64,000 nt of DNA, taken from NCBI GenBank assembly GCA_012317185.1, contig CP048838.1, positions 3,286,001 through 3,350,000 on the forward strand, written 5' to 3'. The translations under genes and the position numbers were made by a program. Under the pieces are notes generated by a model that worked only from the letters and a program-made list of their open reading frames with translations, made no database searches and was not told where the DNA came from. Origin of the DNA: [Clostridium] innocuum (GTDB taxonomy: Bacteria; Bacillota_I; Bacilli_A; Erysipelotrichales; Erysipelotrichaceae). This document shows positions 45,525 through 54,708 of this stretch, piece after piece. Each line of letters opens with the position of its first letter. Positions within the stretch are counted from its first letter, which is position 1.

Positions 45525-46025
45525 ATGCTTACTGAAATATGGACAAGGCAGAGTATACGCCGCTATGAAGATCGGACAGTAGAAAAGGAAAAGCTGGAGG
45601 AGCTACTTCGCGCCGCCATGCATGCGCCTACGGCAAGGAATACACAAAGCTGGCGATTCATGGTGATTCGCAATCGGAAAGCTCTGGATGAGATGACAAC
45701 CCTGCAGCCTTATACAGGAATGATGAAAACAGCGCCCTGCGCCATTCTTGTGATGGGTGATCAAAAAGCTACCGATTTGGATGAATATCTGTACTGTGAC
45801 TGCAGTGCCGCAATCCAAAACATCCTGATAGAAGCACGGCATCAGGGACTGTCAACCTGCTGGTGTGCCGTGGGACCGCGAAAGGAGCGCATAGATAACT
45901 TTCGTAATTATTATAAACTGAAGGAGGATTTACTCCCGGTTGCGGTCATTGCTGTGGGTTACGGTTGTGAAGATAAAGAAATTGCGGATCGCTTTGACCC
46001 AGATAAGATTTCATACTTCGACTGA
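45525..46025 (+). CDS. Nitroreductase family protein
   Basis: 166 residues. RQSIRRYEDRTV near residue 8 and AAMHAPTARNTQSWRF near 30 bind FMN; GLSTCWCAVGPRKERI and AVIAVGYG are typical of the C-terminal half. It uses NAD(P)H to reduce nitro compounds or quinone-like substrates. AAAGGAGG precedes the ATG, and an extended -10 (TGC-TATACT at 45488-45496) lies upstream. Single-gene unit. Confidence 0.9.
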   Translation: MLTEIWTRQSIRRYEDRTVEKEKLEELLRAAMHAPTARNTQSWRFMVIRNRKALDEMTTLQPYTGMMKTAPCAILVMGDQKATDLDEYLYCDCSAAIQNILIEARHQGLSTCWCAVGPRKERIDNFRNYYKLKEDLLPVAVIAVGYGCEDKEIADRFDPDKISYFD

Positions 46026-46055
46026 TGGATGAAGGATACTTCGTTTCTCGTAAAT

Positions 46056-46094
46056 GAAAATACGCAAAGGTGTTATAGGAAACCTTTGCGTTTT
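46056..46094. terminator. Bidirectional terminator
   Basis: GAAAATACGCAAAGGT / ACCTTTGCGTTTTC with a one-base bulge, between converging genes. Confidence 0.85.
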
Positions 46095-46160
46095 CAATTT
46101 TAAAAATCACGATGCTGCAACAGGCCTGAAAATGTCTGTTCATTACCAGATCCATTTGCT

Positions 46161-46638
46161 TCAGCTACCATGCCTGCTGTTTTCAGTATCACCGCTGATG
46201 TAAGGGAAGTATTTCTGCCTGTCATAGCATGTAATCTCCAGTTCAATACCTTCACTGTCCTTCAGAAAAAATGCATCATAGTCCTCACAGTATTCCGGAT
46301 AAAATCTTGGCGCATGAACAATCTGCATCTTCATCTGCATGACCTGCTCGTATAAGCGATCCACTGTTTGCGTATCGTCTACCATAAATGCCACATGATG
46401 CAAAGCTCCAGGCTTCCTGCGGCTAAGCTTTTCCTTTTCAAAACAGCTCCGCGGACTGACAATACCGATGGAAAACGCCGCATGATGGTATTCTATTATT
46501 TCATATGTATTTGCTTCCTTACGATCATATTCCTTATAACAGATCAAAGCCAAGCAGTGGCAGAAATTGATCATAAAAGCGTTCTGCACGTTTTAAATCA
46601 CGAACGGTGACATGCAGATGATCAAGTAAAGGAGTCAT
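46161..46638 (-). pseudogene. VOC/glyoxalase family gene with a frameshift
   Basis: Translation from ATG 46638 gives MTPLLDHLHVTVRDLKRAER followed by FYDQFLPLLGFDL and then a stop. The second frame continues YKEYDRKEANTYEIIEYHHA and then PGALHHVAFMVDD and GIELEITCYD, the normal VOC repeat. Removing one T in GTTAT (plus-strand AA at 46538-46539) joins the frames into GFDLYKEYDRK, so a single-base insertion is the likely lesion. The whole would be about 158 residues. It directly follows the glycosylasparaginase gene with one base between them. True decay and sequencing error cannot be told apart here. Confidence 0.75.
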
Positions 46639-46639
46639 A

Positions 46640-47557
46640 TCAATCACCGCTATATTGCTTCAACCATGCTTCATCGGCAGGAAAACAGCAATGAACTCCG
46701 TTTTCATTTGCCGCGACCATGAGGGTTACCTCACCATCCTGTGCCACAACATAAGGAAATTCCTTTAAATTTGTCACAGCAGCACAGTTCCCCTTTGTAT
46801 CCATGGCAATCATGGATATGGCATCACAGTCGTTTCCAGCCTGCTTCATACGTGCCATATGGGTATCCAGCACCTGAATCAAAGCATCCTGTACGGCTAT
46901 CCCTGCACGCATCAGATCAACAACCCGAACAGAAAGACAGCCACGCATAATATCTTCTCCAAGACCGGTTGCCGCTGCACTGCCGGCCATTGCGTCACTG
47001 TAAAAGCCGGAGCCGATGACTGGGCTGTCCCCCACTCTGCCGGCATGCTTTAAAAACAACCCGGAGGTAGACACACCCGCAGACATTTCATCATCCTTTG
47101 CGGCCAGCACGCAAACCGTGTCATGACCGTCATATGCCTTTAAATCCGCATCCTTCTTAGCCTGTTTCCAACGCTGCTTCGAAGCCTCGGTAAGATTATT
47201 TGCAAAAGCGAAGCCTTCCTCCTGTGCATAGCCTTCCGCTCCCTTTCCGGCAAGCAGACAATTGCAATGCTTCCCGCACAGGGATGCTGCGACCTCGATT
47301 GCGGATGCCACATTCTCCATCTCAATCACACCGCCAAAATTTAATGTTTTTCCATCCATATAGGCTGCATCCAGCTGCACATGCCCGTCGATATTGGGAA
47401 GACCGCCCTTTCCGACCGACACAAATTCCTCGCGCTGTTCCACATCCTGTATCGCTGTTAGTATGGCTTCCTTTACACTCTGCTCCCGCAAAACCGCTGC
47501 TCCCCTGCGGATACCGTCAAATGCCATCTTCCAGGTTCCTATCATCGTCTGCTTCAT
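46640..47557 (-). CDS. N4-(beta-N-acetylglucosaminyl)-L-asparaginase
   Basis: 305 residues. This Ntn hydrolase releases GlcNAc-amine from asparagine-linked glycan stubs. The nucleophile Thr follows Asp in DGHDTVCVLAAKDD near residue 145, the self-cleavage site, and KHAGRVGDSPVIGSGFYSD downstream is the family substrate pocket. There is no signal peptide, so it would act on imported glycoasparagine. GGAGGAATGAACA precedes the ATG. A long structured leader with a terminator lies upstream. Confidence 0.9.
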   Translation of the reverse strand: MKQTMIGTWKMAFDGIRRGAAVLREQSVKEAILTAIQDVEQREEFVSVGKGGLPNIDGHVQLDAAYMDGKTLNFGGVIEMENVASAIEVAASLCGKHCNCLLAGKGAEGYAQEEGFAFANNLTEASKQRWKQAKKDADLKAYDGHDTVCVLAAKDDEMSAGVSTSGLFLKHAGRVGDSPVIGSGFYSDAMAGSAAATGLGEDIMRGCLSVRVVDLMRAGIAVQDALIQVLDTHMARMKQAGNDCDAISMIAMDTKGNCAAVTNLKEFPYVVAQDGEVTLMVAANENGVHCCFPADEAWLKQYSGD

Positions 47558-47737
47558 TGTTCATTCCTCCGTTTTCATCTGATGTATGCTCACTCTGTTT
47601 TTCCATGTTTATTATACAGGAAAAACGCGCAGGGATGAAGCATAATTCACACGCTCGCATACCGTAAGCTCTTAGATCCTTCCATAAATTATTTTGAACC
47701 TCATACTGCTGTCCCTTCCAAATGACCGGTATAAAAA

Positions 47738-47769
47738 AAGAAAGCCGGCAAATTTCCGGGTTCTTTCTT
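47738..47769 (-). terminator. Terminator, possibly the off-state of an attenuator
   Basis: On the minus strand AAGAAAG..CCGG pairs with CCGG..CTTTCTT and is followed by T residues. It lies between ldh and the glycosylasparaginase gene and shares bases 47759-47769 with the long stem at 47759-47870. Confidence 0.65.
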
Positions 47770-47870
47770 ACGTTAGGGTATTTGCAAAAGGGAGACTTTA
47801 GCTTCTATTGATAACTACAATAGTATGGATGTCTCCCTATATTAAGTTTACCCACAATCGAGAAAGAACC
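47759..47870 (-). ncRNA. Long nested hairpin, possible leader RNA or MITE remnant
   Basis: Four nested stems line up on one axis: GGTTCTTTCT/AGAAAGAACC (47759-47768 with 47861-47870), GGGTA/TACCC (47776-47780 with 47849-47853), GGGAGAC/GTCTCCC (47790-47796 with 47831-47837) and CTATTG/CAATAG (47805-47810 with 47818-47823). A small hairpin ATCCCTG/CAGGGAT lies next to it at 47872-47889. The outer stem and the terminator cannot form together. I do not match it to a known riboswitch. Confidence 0.45.
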
Positions 47871-47940
47871 AATCCCTGTAAGCAGGGATGCCTGACTTTC
47901 CATTTTCTGCACACTGGACTGGCAATGCGCTGTTTGTTTT

Positions 47941-48891
47941 CTATAGCAGCGGATCAACTGCATCCGTGTTGATATCACGAATTGTTTCACAGCTCTGGTT
48001 AAACTTCGCCTGATCCACTTCATTCAGATCCAGCTTTACGATTTCACGGATTCCCTGACGGTTGACAACTGCCGGTACACCGATATACAGCCCCTCTTGA
48101 CCATATTCGTTATTCTGATACGCAGACACTGTCAGAATAACATTCTCATCATCCAGAATGGCATGCACCAGCCGGTTCAGCGACAGTCCGATTCCATAAT
48201 AGGTGGAACGCTTGCGCTTCACGATTTCATACCCTGCCTGCTGTACATTTGTGTAGATGTCATGCAAATCGGATAAATCTCTGCCCTTTTCATCCAGCAG
48301 GTCCAGCAGATTCTTGCAGCCGACATAGGCATTGGTCCATGGCACAAAGCTGGAATCTCCATGCTCGCCCATGATATACGCGTGAATATTGCTGGTGGAA
48401 ACATCCAGATATTCGCTCATCATATAGCGTAGGCGGGCTGTGTCCAGAATCGTTCCGGAGCCGATGACACGCTCCGTCGGCAGTCCGCTCACCTTTTGCG
48501 CAACATAGGTCATGGCATCCACCGGATTGCTGGCAATGACCAGGATACCGTCAAAGCCGCTCGCCATAATCTGCTCGGTTACGCTTTTCATAATCACCGT
48601 GTCTCTCGCTGTAAGATCCAGACGTGTTTCCGTCGGCTTCTGTGTAACACCGGCTGTTATCACAACGACTGCCGCATCCCGACATTCCTCATAGCCACCT
48701 GCCTTGATACTCATCTTACCTCTTGCGTAGGGCAACCCATGCTGCAAATCCATCGCCTCTCCGATCGCCTTTTCCTGATCCACATCGATCAGCACCAGCT
48801 CGTCGATTCCTCCGGTATTCAAAAAGCTGTACGCCATGCTCATACCGACAAAGCCACAGCCAACCAGTACGATTTTTCTTTTCTCATTCAT
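47941..48891 (-). CDS. ldh: L-lactate dehydrogenase, copy 2
   Basis: 316 residues. It reduces pyruvate to L-lactate with NADH. GCGFVGMSMAYSF binds NAD; QKPTETRLDL carries the substrate-specificity Gln and Arg, ASNPVD and GEHGDSS near residue 180 hold the proton-relay His. The start at 48891 has GGAGGT nine bases upstream. It is about 75% identical by eye to the next gene, so a tandem duplication is likely. No fructose bisphosphate site can be judged. Confidence 0.93.
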   Translation of the reverse strand: MNEKRKIVLVGCGFVGMSMAYSFLNTGGIDELVLIDVDQEKAIGEAMDLQHGLPYARGKMSIKAGGYEECRDAAVVVITAGVTQKPTETRLDLTARDTVIMKSVTEQIMASGFDGILVIASNPVDAMTYVAQKVSGLPTERVIGSGTILDTARLRYMMSEYLDVSTSNIHAYIMGEHGDSSFVPWTNAYVGCKNLLDLLDEKGRDLSDLHDIYTNVQQAGYEIVKRKRSTYYGIGLSLNRLVHAILDDENVILTVSAYQNNEYGQEGLYIGVPAVVNRQGIREIVKLDLNEVDQAKFNQSCETIRDINTDAVDPLL

Positions 48892-48937
48892 AAAGAAACT
48901 ACCTCCAGATATTCCAATCATTCTTTACTTTACCATA

Positions 48938-48977
48938 AAAAAGAAGATAAGAAAACAGCAATCATTTCCTTATCTCC
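48938..48977 (-). terminator. Terminator between the two ldh genes
   Basis: Minus-strand AGATAAG / CTTATCT stem followed by TTCTTTTTT. Confidence 0.75.
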
Positions 48978-48995
48978 TGTAGAAAACTGTCTGAA

Positions 48996-49946
48996 TCAAA
49001 GCAGCGGATCAATGATGTCCCGGTTGATTTCTTTCAAGGTCCTGCAGCTGCTGTCAAATTTAGCCTGATCAACCTCATTCAGCTTCAGGCGGATCACCTC
49101 ACGGACACCCTCTCTGTTCACAACTGCAGGTACGCCGATATACAGGCCCTTTTGTTGATATTCCCCTTCCTGATAAGCGGAAACGGTCAGAATGGCATTT
49201 TCATCGTCCAGAACAGCATGCACCAGACGGTTTAAGGAAAGCCCGATACCATAGAAAGTCGCTTTCTTGCGATTGATAATTTCATATGCCGCCTGCTGCA
49301 CATTGGTATAGATATCATGCAGGTCGGACAGCGGCTTTCCTTTTTCATCCAGCAGCTCCAGCAGTGATTTACTTCCGACATAGGCATGTGTCCACGGAAC
49401 AAAGCTGGAATCGCCATGCTCTCCCATAATATAGGCATGCATGTTGGAGCTGGATACATCCAGATACTCACTCATCATATAACGAAGGCGTGCCGTATCC
49501 AGAATCGTTCCGGAGCCGATGACACGCTCTTTTGGCAGACCGCTGACCTTCTGTGCGAGGTATGTCATGCCATCCACCGGATTGCTGGCAATGATCAGTA
49601 TACCATCAAAGCCGCTTGCCATGATGCTTTCCACAACGCTCTTCATAATTTTTGCGTTCTTCGCTGTCAGGTCCAGACGTGTTTCCTCCGGCTTCTGGGC
49701 AGCTCCTGCTGTAATCACCACAATACTCGCATCTCTGCAATCCGCATAATCTCCTGCATAGATTTCCATTTTACCTCTGGCATACGGCAAGCCGTGCTGC
49801 AGATCCATCGCCTCTCCGACTGCCTTTTCCTTTGCGACATCAAGCAGCACCAATTCGTCAATTCCTCCGGTGCTCAGAAAACTATATGCCATGCTCATAC
49901 CGACAAAGCCGGTACCAACCAGTACGATTTTTCTTTTTTCACTCAT
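48996..49946 (-). CDS. ldh: L-lactate dehydrogenase, copy 1
   Basis: 316 residues with the same motif order as copy 2: GTGFVGMSMAYSF, QKPEETRLDL, ASNPVDG and GEHGDSS. AAAGGAGG precedes the ATG. A terminator separates the copies, so they may be regulated independently. Differences cluster in surface segments (for example EIYAGDYADC versus SIKAGGYEEC), whereas catalytic residues are the same. Confidence 0.93.
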   Translation of the reverse strand: MSEKRKIVLVGTGFVGMSMAYSFLSTGGIDELVLLDVAKEKAVGEAMDLQHGLPYARGKMEIYAGDYADCRDASIVVITAGAAQKPEETRLDLTAKNAKIMKSVVESIMASGFDGILIIASNPVDGMTYLAQKVSGLPKERVIGSGTILDTARLRYMMSEYLDVSSSNMHAYIMGEHGDSSFVPWTHAYVGSKSLLELLDEKGKPLSDLHDIYTNVQQAAYEIINRKKATFYGIGLSLNRLVHAVLDDENAILTVSAYQEGEYQQKGLYIGVPAVVNREGVREVIRLKLNEVDQAKFDSSCRTLKEINRDIIDPLL

Positions 49947-50033
49947 TGTGAAGCCTCCTTTGCATGGGTTTTCACTATATGTTACCCATATCTAACCAAA
50001 ATATACCACGCACTTGAAAAAAGTGAAAGAAAG

Positions 50034-50153
50034 ATGACCGAAAAGCTGTACGACAGTAACCATGACGAACAAAAACCGGTATATGAAAAGACCGTATGGA
50101 ATTTCCAATGGGTTTGCAGAGAATTTCAATTAAAGGAGAAATCCATACGATAG
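50034..50153 (+). CDS. Possible 39-residue peptide
   Basis: ATG at 50034 begins MTEKLYDSNHDEQKPVYEKT and ends with a basic tail at TAG 50151-50153. The composition looks protein-like, but the ribosome site (GAAAGAAAG) is weak and it lies alone in the 417 bases between ldh and nrdI. No homologue is known to me. Confidence 0.35.
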   Translation: MTEKLYDSNHDEQKPVYEKTVWNFQWVCREFQLKEKSIR

Positions 50154-50287
50154 TAGCTTATCATCAGAATCTGAATCCTTCCTTTTGCATACACCCTAAG
50201 GTAAGAATAGAACCTTTCCTCAGGCATAATCAGTAGACAATTTATATTTGAACCATACATTTGTTCGTATCGCCTTCCTTTGATTAC

Positions 50288-50332
50288 AAAAAAAGATCAG
50301 AAGCTGCATATAGACTGCAGGCATCCGATCCT
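50288..50332 (-). terminator. Terminator after nrdI
   Basis: Minus-strand GATC-x-GA..CTGCA / TGCAG..TC-x-GATC stem with a seven-T tail. Confidence 0.75.
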
Positions 50333-50363
50333 TCTTGTGACCGCATAGATTATGCGGACATAC

Positions 50364-50714
50364 TTAGCGAATCATCTGTTTTATTTTCTCAACATCCTCT
50401 TCACTGCCCTCACCATCGACCTTGTGCAGACAGGGAACATTGTATTTTTTTGAGATGATATCCCCCGCCCAGCCAAAGGTTGCGGCATGGCGCTCTCTGC
50501 TTCCTCCGGCTACAACACCCTTTAAGCCGTCAGGGTTGTTTTCCAGGAAGCTCTCCACGATGTTTGGAACGACACCATTCCCATCCGTATAAGTAAATAG
50601 AATGTAATTACCCTTCACCGTTTCTGTACCGTTTTCTATTTTCATTGCGTCAATCGCAAGCTTTTCAATCAATTTCTCTGTTTTACCCATTCTGGATGCA
50701 TATACATACGTCAT
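50364..50714 (-). CDS. nrdI: NrdI, ribonucleotide reductase-activating flavodoxin
   Basis: 116 residues from ATG 50714, which has AAGGAGG upstream. VYASRMGKTEKLIEKL is the flavin-phosphate loop, FTYTDGNGVVPNIVESFL and VVAGGSRERHAATFGWAGDII are the NrdI-specific segments around FMN. It supplies the oxidant that loads the metal-radical centre of class Ib-type small subunits. It is in the same direction as nrdF/nrdE but separated from them by a terminator and 398 bases. Confidence 0.92.
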   Translation of the reverse strand: MTYVYASRMGKTEKLIEKLAIDAMKIENGTETVKGNYILFTYTDGNGVVPNIVESFLENNPDGLKGVVAGGSRERHAATFGWAGDIISKKYNVPCLHKVDGEGSEEDVEKIKQMIR

Positions 50715-51112
50715 ACTGTGACCTCCTTGTTTATCTGCATAAATATTACCATAGACTAACAATCAAAGCAACTCTCATGCCCCGCATTGTATATGCTTGA
50801 ATATGAGAGCAGGTGTATGCATCACTTTTCAGGATTACAGCTAGTTGCTTGTGCAGACCTTTTGCATATATCATGCCTGCAATTTCAAACCGGCTTTATA
50901 GCTGCTTGCTTTTCTTCTCTGTCTTCCTGCAATTCATACCTGTACTTTGCATTGCCTGTACAATTACGGTATCCGTATGAAACCGCAGTACGATGAAGCA
51001 TGCTGTTCCATTAGAAAAAAGGATTCCATACGATTACATCCGCATCCTATGAAATCCTTTGCATGATGTATTAAAAAACAAAGGATAGTAGAAACATGGT
51101 TTTTATAGCTGC
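50715..51112. other. Gap between nrdF and nrdI
   Basis: No gene is visible. It has an inverted repeat CTCTCAT...ATGAGAG (50772-50809) upstream of nrdI and the nrdF terminator at 51015-51061. Confidence 0.5.
51015..51061 (-). terminator. Terminator of the nrdE-nrdF operon
   Basis: Minus-strand AAAGGATT-(T)-CATA / TATG-(G)-AATCCTTT with following T residues. Confidence 0.8.
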
Positions 51113-52156
51113 CTACAGATCATCCACCAGCGCACTGCTCTTCGCATAAGCGGAGGAGCGTGCTTCAAAAAAATCGGTTTTGATCAGATTGGCATTCGCA
51201 TACATGGATACCCATTCCATGGATTTCGGTTCATTTTCAAAGCCGTCATACAAGGAACCGAAGCCAAGAGAATTGCTGCGAAGATTTCCCAGGTAATGAA
51301 TGTAATCGGATACCATTTCCATTGTCAGTCCTTCGATATGATTTCCTATCACATACCCTCCCCAGCGAATCTCCTCCTCCACACCATGGCGAAGCATGTC
51401 CTTATATTCCTCAATCAGCTCTTCCGTAAACAGCTGCGGCTCCTCTTTTTGCAGCTCCAGAATCATAGAGCGAAACAACCATAGATGCGTATTTTCATCC
51501 CGGTTGATATAGCGGATTTCCTGTACGGAGCCCGGCATTTTTCCCATGCGTCCCAGATTATAGAAAAACATAAAGCCGGAATAAAAGTAAATACCCTCCA
51601 GTATATAATTCGCCATCATCGTTTTCATCAAATGTCTGCCGTCTCTATGTGTCTGGAAATCATTATACAGATCCCCGATGAATTTGTTTCGATTCAATAA
51701 ACGCTCATCGTCCTTCCACTGGTACAGAATATCCGTGCGTTCCTGCGGTGAACAGATGGAATCCAGCATATAGCTGTAGCTCTGAGAGTGAACAGCCTCC
51801 TGAAAGGCCTGTATCGTCAGACACAGATTCACCTCATTGGCGGTTATATATTCCCCTACATTGGGCAGATTCGCTGTCTGAATGGAATCCAGAAAAATCA
51901 GAAAGGACAGGGTTTTGTCATATGCCGTTTTCTCTGCCTCACGCAGCCTGCGGTAGTCCTTTACATCCTGATTCAGGTTGATTTCCTCAGGAATCCAGAA
52001 ATTGTTCATCGCCTGACGGTACCAGTCGGATACCCAGGTATATTTCATGTTGTTAAAATCATTCAGATTGGTCGTATTGCCATTGATCATGCGGCGCTTT
52101 CCGACCTCGCAATCCCCGTGTTCATTAAACAGAGGCTTTCTTACTAAATCACTCAT
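51113..52156 (-). CDS. nrdF: Class I ribonucleotide reductase, small (radical) subunit
   Basis: 347 residues. It houses the dimetal site and Tyr radical. Metal ligands appear as FLIFLDSIQ (Asp), FQEAVHSQSY (Glu and His), YILEGIYFYSGF (Glu) and DENTHLWLF (Glu and His). The radical Tyr is the last residue of EAVHSQSY, so the usual mechanism is retained. The C-terminal SSALVDDL would dock on the large subunit. It lies 12 bases after nrdE. Confidence 0.93.
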   Translation of the reverse strand: MSDLVRKPLFNEHGDCEVGKRRMINGNTTNLNDFNNMKYTWVSDWYRQAMNNFWIPEEINLNQDVKDYRRLREAEKTAYDKTLSFLIFLDSIQTANLPNVGEYITANEVNLCLTIQAFQEAVHSQSYSYMLDSICSPQERTDILYQWKDDERLLNRNKFIGDLYNDFQTHRDGRHLMKTMMANYILEGIYFYSGFMFFYNLGRMGKMPGSVQEIRYINRDENTHLWLFRSMILELQKEEPQLFTEELIEEYKDMLRHGVEEEIRWGGYVIGNHIEGLTMEMVSDYIHYLGNLRSNSLGFGSLYDGFENEPKSMEWVSMYANANLIKTDFFEARSSAYAKSSALVDDL

Positions 52157-52168
52157 ACATACTCCCTT

Positions 52169-54685
52169 CTAGGATGCGCAGGATTCGCATTCCTCTACTT
52201 CCAATGACTTGCTGCGAACATAATAAATCGTTTTTACACCATATTCCCATGCGTGAATATACAGCATCAGAACCTGGCGCAGGGTAAATTCATTGGTAAT
52301 ATACAGATTGACAGACTGTGCCTGGTCAATATGACGCTGCCGGATACCGGCCGAGCGCACCACCCATTCCTGATCGATCAGATGGGCATTCTTATACAGC
52401 CAGAAGGTTCTCGCATCCAAATCCGGTGCAACACGGGCAATCATACTGCCCTTTTTTTCTTCCAGATAATATTTATTCATAATCGGATCCACACCGGCCG
52501 TTGTTCCTGCGATGATGGAGGTGGAGCTTGTCGGTGCGATTGCCATCAGCCATGCATTGCGCATTCCCTGCTCACGCACCTGCCGAAACAGCCGGCTCCA
52601 TGCATCGGATGTATAGCCTCGCTTTGTGAAATAGGCACCGCTTTGCCAGTCACTTCCTGCAAACATGGAATAGCTGCCCTTTTCCCTAGCCAGTGCAGTG
52701 CTTGCCTGAATCGCATAGTAATTGATTTTTTCAAAAAGGGTATCCGCATACTGCAGATGCTCCTCGGACTCAAACCGCAGATTCTGCTTAACCAGCATAT
52801 GATGATAGCCGCTGACTCCCAGACCGATCGGGCGATATTTGCGGTTTGTGATTTTCGCATAGGGAATCGGATAATAATTCAGATCGATTACATTATCCAA
52901 TGCGCGTACAATAACATGAATGATATGGGAAAGCTCTTCCTCGTTGTTTACATCAATATTCCCCAGCGACAGACTTGCCAGATTGCAGACGACAAAATCT
53001 CCCGGCTTACTTTCATTAACTACCACGCTCTCTCCGTCGATTTCCACAATGCGGCTTTCTTCCAGCTTTAGCGCCTTCATATTCTGTGCGATTTCCGTAC
53101 AGAGATTGCTGCAGTAAATCATACCGGCATGTGCATTTGGATTCATACGGTTCACATGATCACGGTTAAAGGTAAACGGTGTACCGGTTTCCACTGCCGA
53201 TTTCAGAATCAGACGTACCAGATCCTTCAGCACCATTGTGCGCTTGGGAACACGCGGGTCCTGCACACAGTCAAAGTAGCGCTCTTCCCATTCCTCACCA
53301 TAGAAATCCTCCAGGTGATAGCCCTTGATTTTATGAATTTCATGCGGACACATCAGATACCAGGTCGCATTCAAATCCTCTTTTGCCATCTTCCAGAACA
53401 GGTCCGGATAACAGACAGCTGGAAACACATCATGTGCCTTCATGCGGTCATCCCCGTTATTGGTTCTCAGATTCAAAAACTCAGGAAGATCCTTGTGCCA
53501 GGCATCTAGATAGACAGCGACTGCCCCCTGACGAACCCCCAGCTGATCGACTGCGGTCGCCGTATCATTGACAAGCTTAATCCAGCGTATCACACCCCCG
53601 GCAGCTCCCTCAAAGCCGCGGATATCACTGCCGTTTGCACGAACCTTGCCAAAATACAGTCCCATTCCACCGCCGTATTTGGAAACCTGTGCGAAATTAT
53701 CCACACTCTTATAAATATTGTTTAAGGTGTCCTCTACCGTATCGATGAAGCAGCTGGAAAGCTGATGATACGGCTTGCGGGCATTGGACATGGTTGGTGT
53801 TGCCATCGTTACCTGCAATTGAGAGAGAATATCATAGATCTGCTTCGCCCAGTACATGCGATTCTGTTCCGGCAGTGCCAGATGCATAGCGATACCCATG
53901 AACATTTCCTGCGGTGTTTCCAAAACCTCATGGGCATGGGAACACATCAGATACCGTTTTTTCACGAGCTCCAGACCGCTGTAGGTAAACAGGTAATCGC
54001 GCTCATCCTTCAGATATGCGCCCAGCTCATCAATCTCCGCATCACTGTATGCCTTCCGTATATAATCACCGTAATAGCCCTGTTCTTCCAGATATTTCAG
54101 TTTTTTACTGAATACGGGAAGCTCCAGCTTTTGCATGCGGGCACTGATTTCCTCATGCAGCGCATAAGAAAGAAAGCGGGAAGCGATATATTCCCATTTG
54201 GGTGCCTCTTTACTGATTAACTCAACACTTGCCTTCATCAGCATATGCAGCCGCTCATCACTTTCCATATCCTCTTTCAGAAAGGAATGAAATTTCATGA
54301 GCAGATGACGCAGATCATAGCCCTCATCCGGATAACGCTGCTGAATATCCGCCAGTATGCTGTAAAGGTCTTCCTTTTGCAGTGCATGGACAAGATCCTG
54401 TACCACCTTCCTGGATTCCGTTCGCTTCTGACGATACAGAATATAGTTTTTTGCTTCTTTATAAAACTGATGCTGCATCAGTTCTTCTTCTACAAGATCC
54501 TGAACGACCTCTACACTCAGCATCGGCTTGTCTGCCGCTGCTGCTTTTGTTATGTCCTCAATAATTTCCTTAAGTACCGCCTCTTCGATGAGCGTCCCGG
54601 TACTGCGGAATGCTTTTCTGATTGCCTGTGCAATCTTCTCTCCTTCAAATTCCTGAAGTTGTCCATCTCTTTTCTGTATCTTCAT
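52169..54685 (-). CDS. nrdE: Class I ribonucleotide reductase, large subunit with ATP-cone
   Basis: About 838 residues. The first ~95 residues (IQKRDGQLQEFEGEKIAQAI ... AKNYILYRQKRTESRK) form an ATP-cone, the allosteric activity switch. The active site shows NLCTEIAQN with the radical Cys, SSCFIDTVEDTL near 315 with a redox Cys, and the tail ECESCAS with the C-terminal Cys pair. ATG 54685 is chosen because AGGTGG is seven bases upstream; the ATG two codons earlier touches that site. An ATP-cone is more typical of class Ia than of class Ib enzymes. Confidence 0.92.
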   Translation of the reverse strand: MKIQKRDGQLQEFEGEKIAQAIRKAFRSTGTLIEEAVLKEIIEDITKAAAADKPMLSVEVVQDLVEEELMQHQFYKEAKNYILYRQKRTESRKVVQDLVHALQKEDLYSILADIQQRYPDEGYDLRHLLMKFHSFLKEDMESDERLHMLMKASVELISKEAPKWEYIASRFLSYALHEEISARMQKLELPVFSKKLKYLEEQGYYGDYIRKAYSDAEIDELGAYLKDERDYLFTYSGLELVKKRYLMCSHAHEVLETPQEMFMGIAMHLALPEQNRMYWAKQIYDILSQLQVTMATPTMSNARKPYHQLSSCFIDTVEDTLNNIYKSVDNFAQVSKYGGGMGLYFGKVRANGSDIRGFEGAAGGVIRWIKLVNDTATAVDQLGVRQGAVAVYLDAWHKDLPEFLNLRTNNGDDRMKAHDVFPAVCYPDLFWKMAKEDLNATWYLMCPHEIHKIKGYHLEDFYGEEWEERYFDCVQDPRVPKRTMVLKDLVRLILKSAVETGTPFTFNRDHVNRMNPNAHAGMIYCSNLCTEIAQNMKALKLEESRIVEIDGESVVVNESKPGDFVVCNLASLSLGNIDVNNEEELSHIIHVIVRALDNVIDLNYYPIPYAKITNRKYRPIGLGVSGYHHMLVKQNLRFESEEHLQYADTLFEKINYYAIQASTALAREKGSYSMFAGSDWQSGAYFTKRGYTSDAWSRLFRQVREQGMRNAWLMAIAPTSSTSIIAGTTAGVDPIMNKYYLEEKKGSMIARVAPDLDARTFWLYKNAHLIDQEWVVRSAGIRQRHIDQAQSVNLYITNEFTLRQVLMLYIHAWEYGVKTIYYVRSKSLEVEECESCAS

Positions 54686-54708
54686 ATACATACCACCTAT
54701 CTTGTATT

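Noticed and set aside
47733..47889. T-box regulating the glycosylasparaginase gene
   Set aside because: The conserved T-box bulge sequence and specifier loop are absent, even though the terminator/antiterminator layout looks similar.
47805..48023. 72-codon minus-strand ORF over the ldh end and the structured leader
   Set aside because: It overlaps the end of ldh in another frame and runs through the hairpin region; no start signal or motif is present.
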